Assembly: GCF_900101175.1 (NCBI RefSeq)
Contig: NZ_FNFQ01000001.1
Span: forward strand, 310,001-374,000
Source of the DNA: Stenotrophomonas pavanii
GTDB taxonomy: Bacteria > Pseudomonadota > Gammaproteobacteria > Xanthomonadales > Xanthomonadaceae
Reading direction: 5' to 3'
Length of the DNA: 64,000 nt
Part shown: piece after piece, positions 63,805 to 64,000 of the stretch
How positions within the stretch are numbered: position 1 is the stretch's first letter
How the letters are laid out: each line of letters starts with the position of its first letter
Translations under genes and position numbers: made by a program
The notes under the pieces: model-generated
What the model was told of the DNA's origin: nothing
The model's input: the letters and a program-made list of their open reading frames with translations, nothing else
Databases searched by the model: none

Positions 63805-64000
63805 TCAGCCGCGTGGGGGTGTCGGGTCGGGGTCGTCCACGCCCACGTTGCTGGACGGGTTGTCATACACCGCCTGGTCCAGCAGCCCGGTCTCCTTGGC
63901 CACGATCACCGGCACCAGCATCTGGCCCGTCACGTTCGTCATCGTGCGCATCATGTCCAGGATGCGGTCGATGGCGTACAGGTAGCCGATGGTCTCCAGC
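63805..64000 (-). CDS. Dicarboxylate/amino acid:cation symporter (partial, C-terminal 64 residues)
   Basis: Only the C-terminus is in the window. The frame reads LETIGYLYAIDRILDMMRTM and TNVTGQMLVPVIVAKETG, then a polar tail ending DDPDPTPPRG. IDRILDMMRTMTNVTG is the conserved last-helix motif of the GltP/DctA (DAACS) family (consensus DRFLDMxRTxxNVTG). The aspartate and NVTG that form the substrate and ion site are present. The rest lies to the right of the window. Confidence 0.88.
   Translation of the reverse strand, partial: LETIGYLYAIDRILDMMRTMTNVTGQMLVPVIVAKETGLLDQAVYDNPSSNVGVDDPDPTPPRG

Overview
The window is 64 kb of a high-GC (about 66%) gammaproteobacterial chromosome. The gene set and order, the protein sequences, and many GTAG-headed extragenic palindromes (the repeat class described as SMAG in Stenotrophomonas maltophilia) point to Stenotrophomonas, probably the S. 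maltophilia complex. No rRNA, CRISPR array, prophage or insertion sequence is visible. Most of the window is compact chromosomal backbone, with many 4-bp stop/start overlaps (ATGA or GTGA).

Region by region. 1-8.4 kb (minus strand): tpiA, secG, tRNA-Leu(GAG) and nuoA-G, the start of the complex I operon; nuoG runs off the left edge. 8.7-13.8 kb: a 2-oxoglutarate/Fe(II) oxygenase, divergent from a plus-strand envelope set (YejM-like membrane sulfatase-fold protein, GT4 glycosyltransferase, polysaccharide deacetylase). 13.8-20 kb (minus): trpB, a lipoprotein gene, trpA, accD and glmM, with a divergent LysR regulator resembling TrpI. 20-20.6 kb: a broken gene, apparently a remnant of a type IV secretion effector. 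20.7-28.9 kb (minus): trpF, truA, a VOC protein, fimV, asd, a 2-hydroxyacid dehydrogenase, aroC and prmB. 29-34.8 kb: a Sco-like copper protein and psd; rraB and a lytic transglycosylase on the minus strand; a HerA-like ATPase and greB. 34.9-40.2 kb: DUF3025 and rimO; a dienelactone hydrolase, a HIT protein and a small membrane protein; dcd and apbC. 40.4-54.1 kb (plus): two TonB-dependent receptors, an S9 peptidase, a Sel1-like protein and two M13 peptidases, the second of which has a damaged zinc motif. 54.2-64 kb: a PhnB-like VOC protein, a phytoene-dehydrogenase-like flavoprotein, rhomboid, an alkyltransferase-like protein, an EamA transporter, gor with a broken D-amino-acid-dehydrogenase-like remnant upstream, DUF418, slyD, two NlpC/P60 hydrolases and the end of a dicarboxylate symporter.

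The genes cover respiration, tryptophan/chorismate/aspartate-family biosynthesis, envelope construction (glmM, accD, psd, YejM-like, glycosyltransferase, lytic enzymes) and probable peptide uptake and digestion (TonB receptors beside exported peptidases). The most unusual observations are a likely catalytically dead M13 peptidase next to an intact one; a pseudogene with peptidoglycan-binding and XVIPCD-like segments; three genes whose TAG stop codon is the GTAG head of a REP element; a perfect 27-bp inverted repeat that supplies the end of a gene; a YejM homologue that keeps the metal-site motifs E. coli YejM has lost; and a promoter-proximal sequence shared by the two TonB receptor genes.
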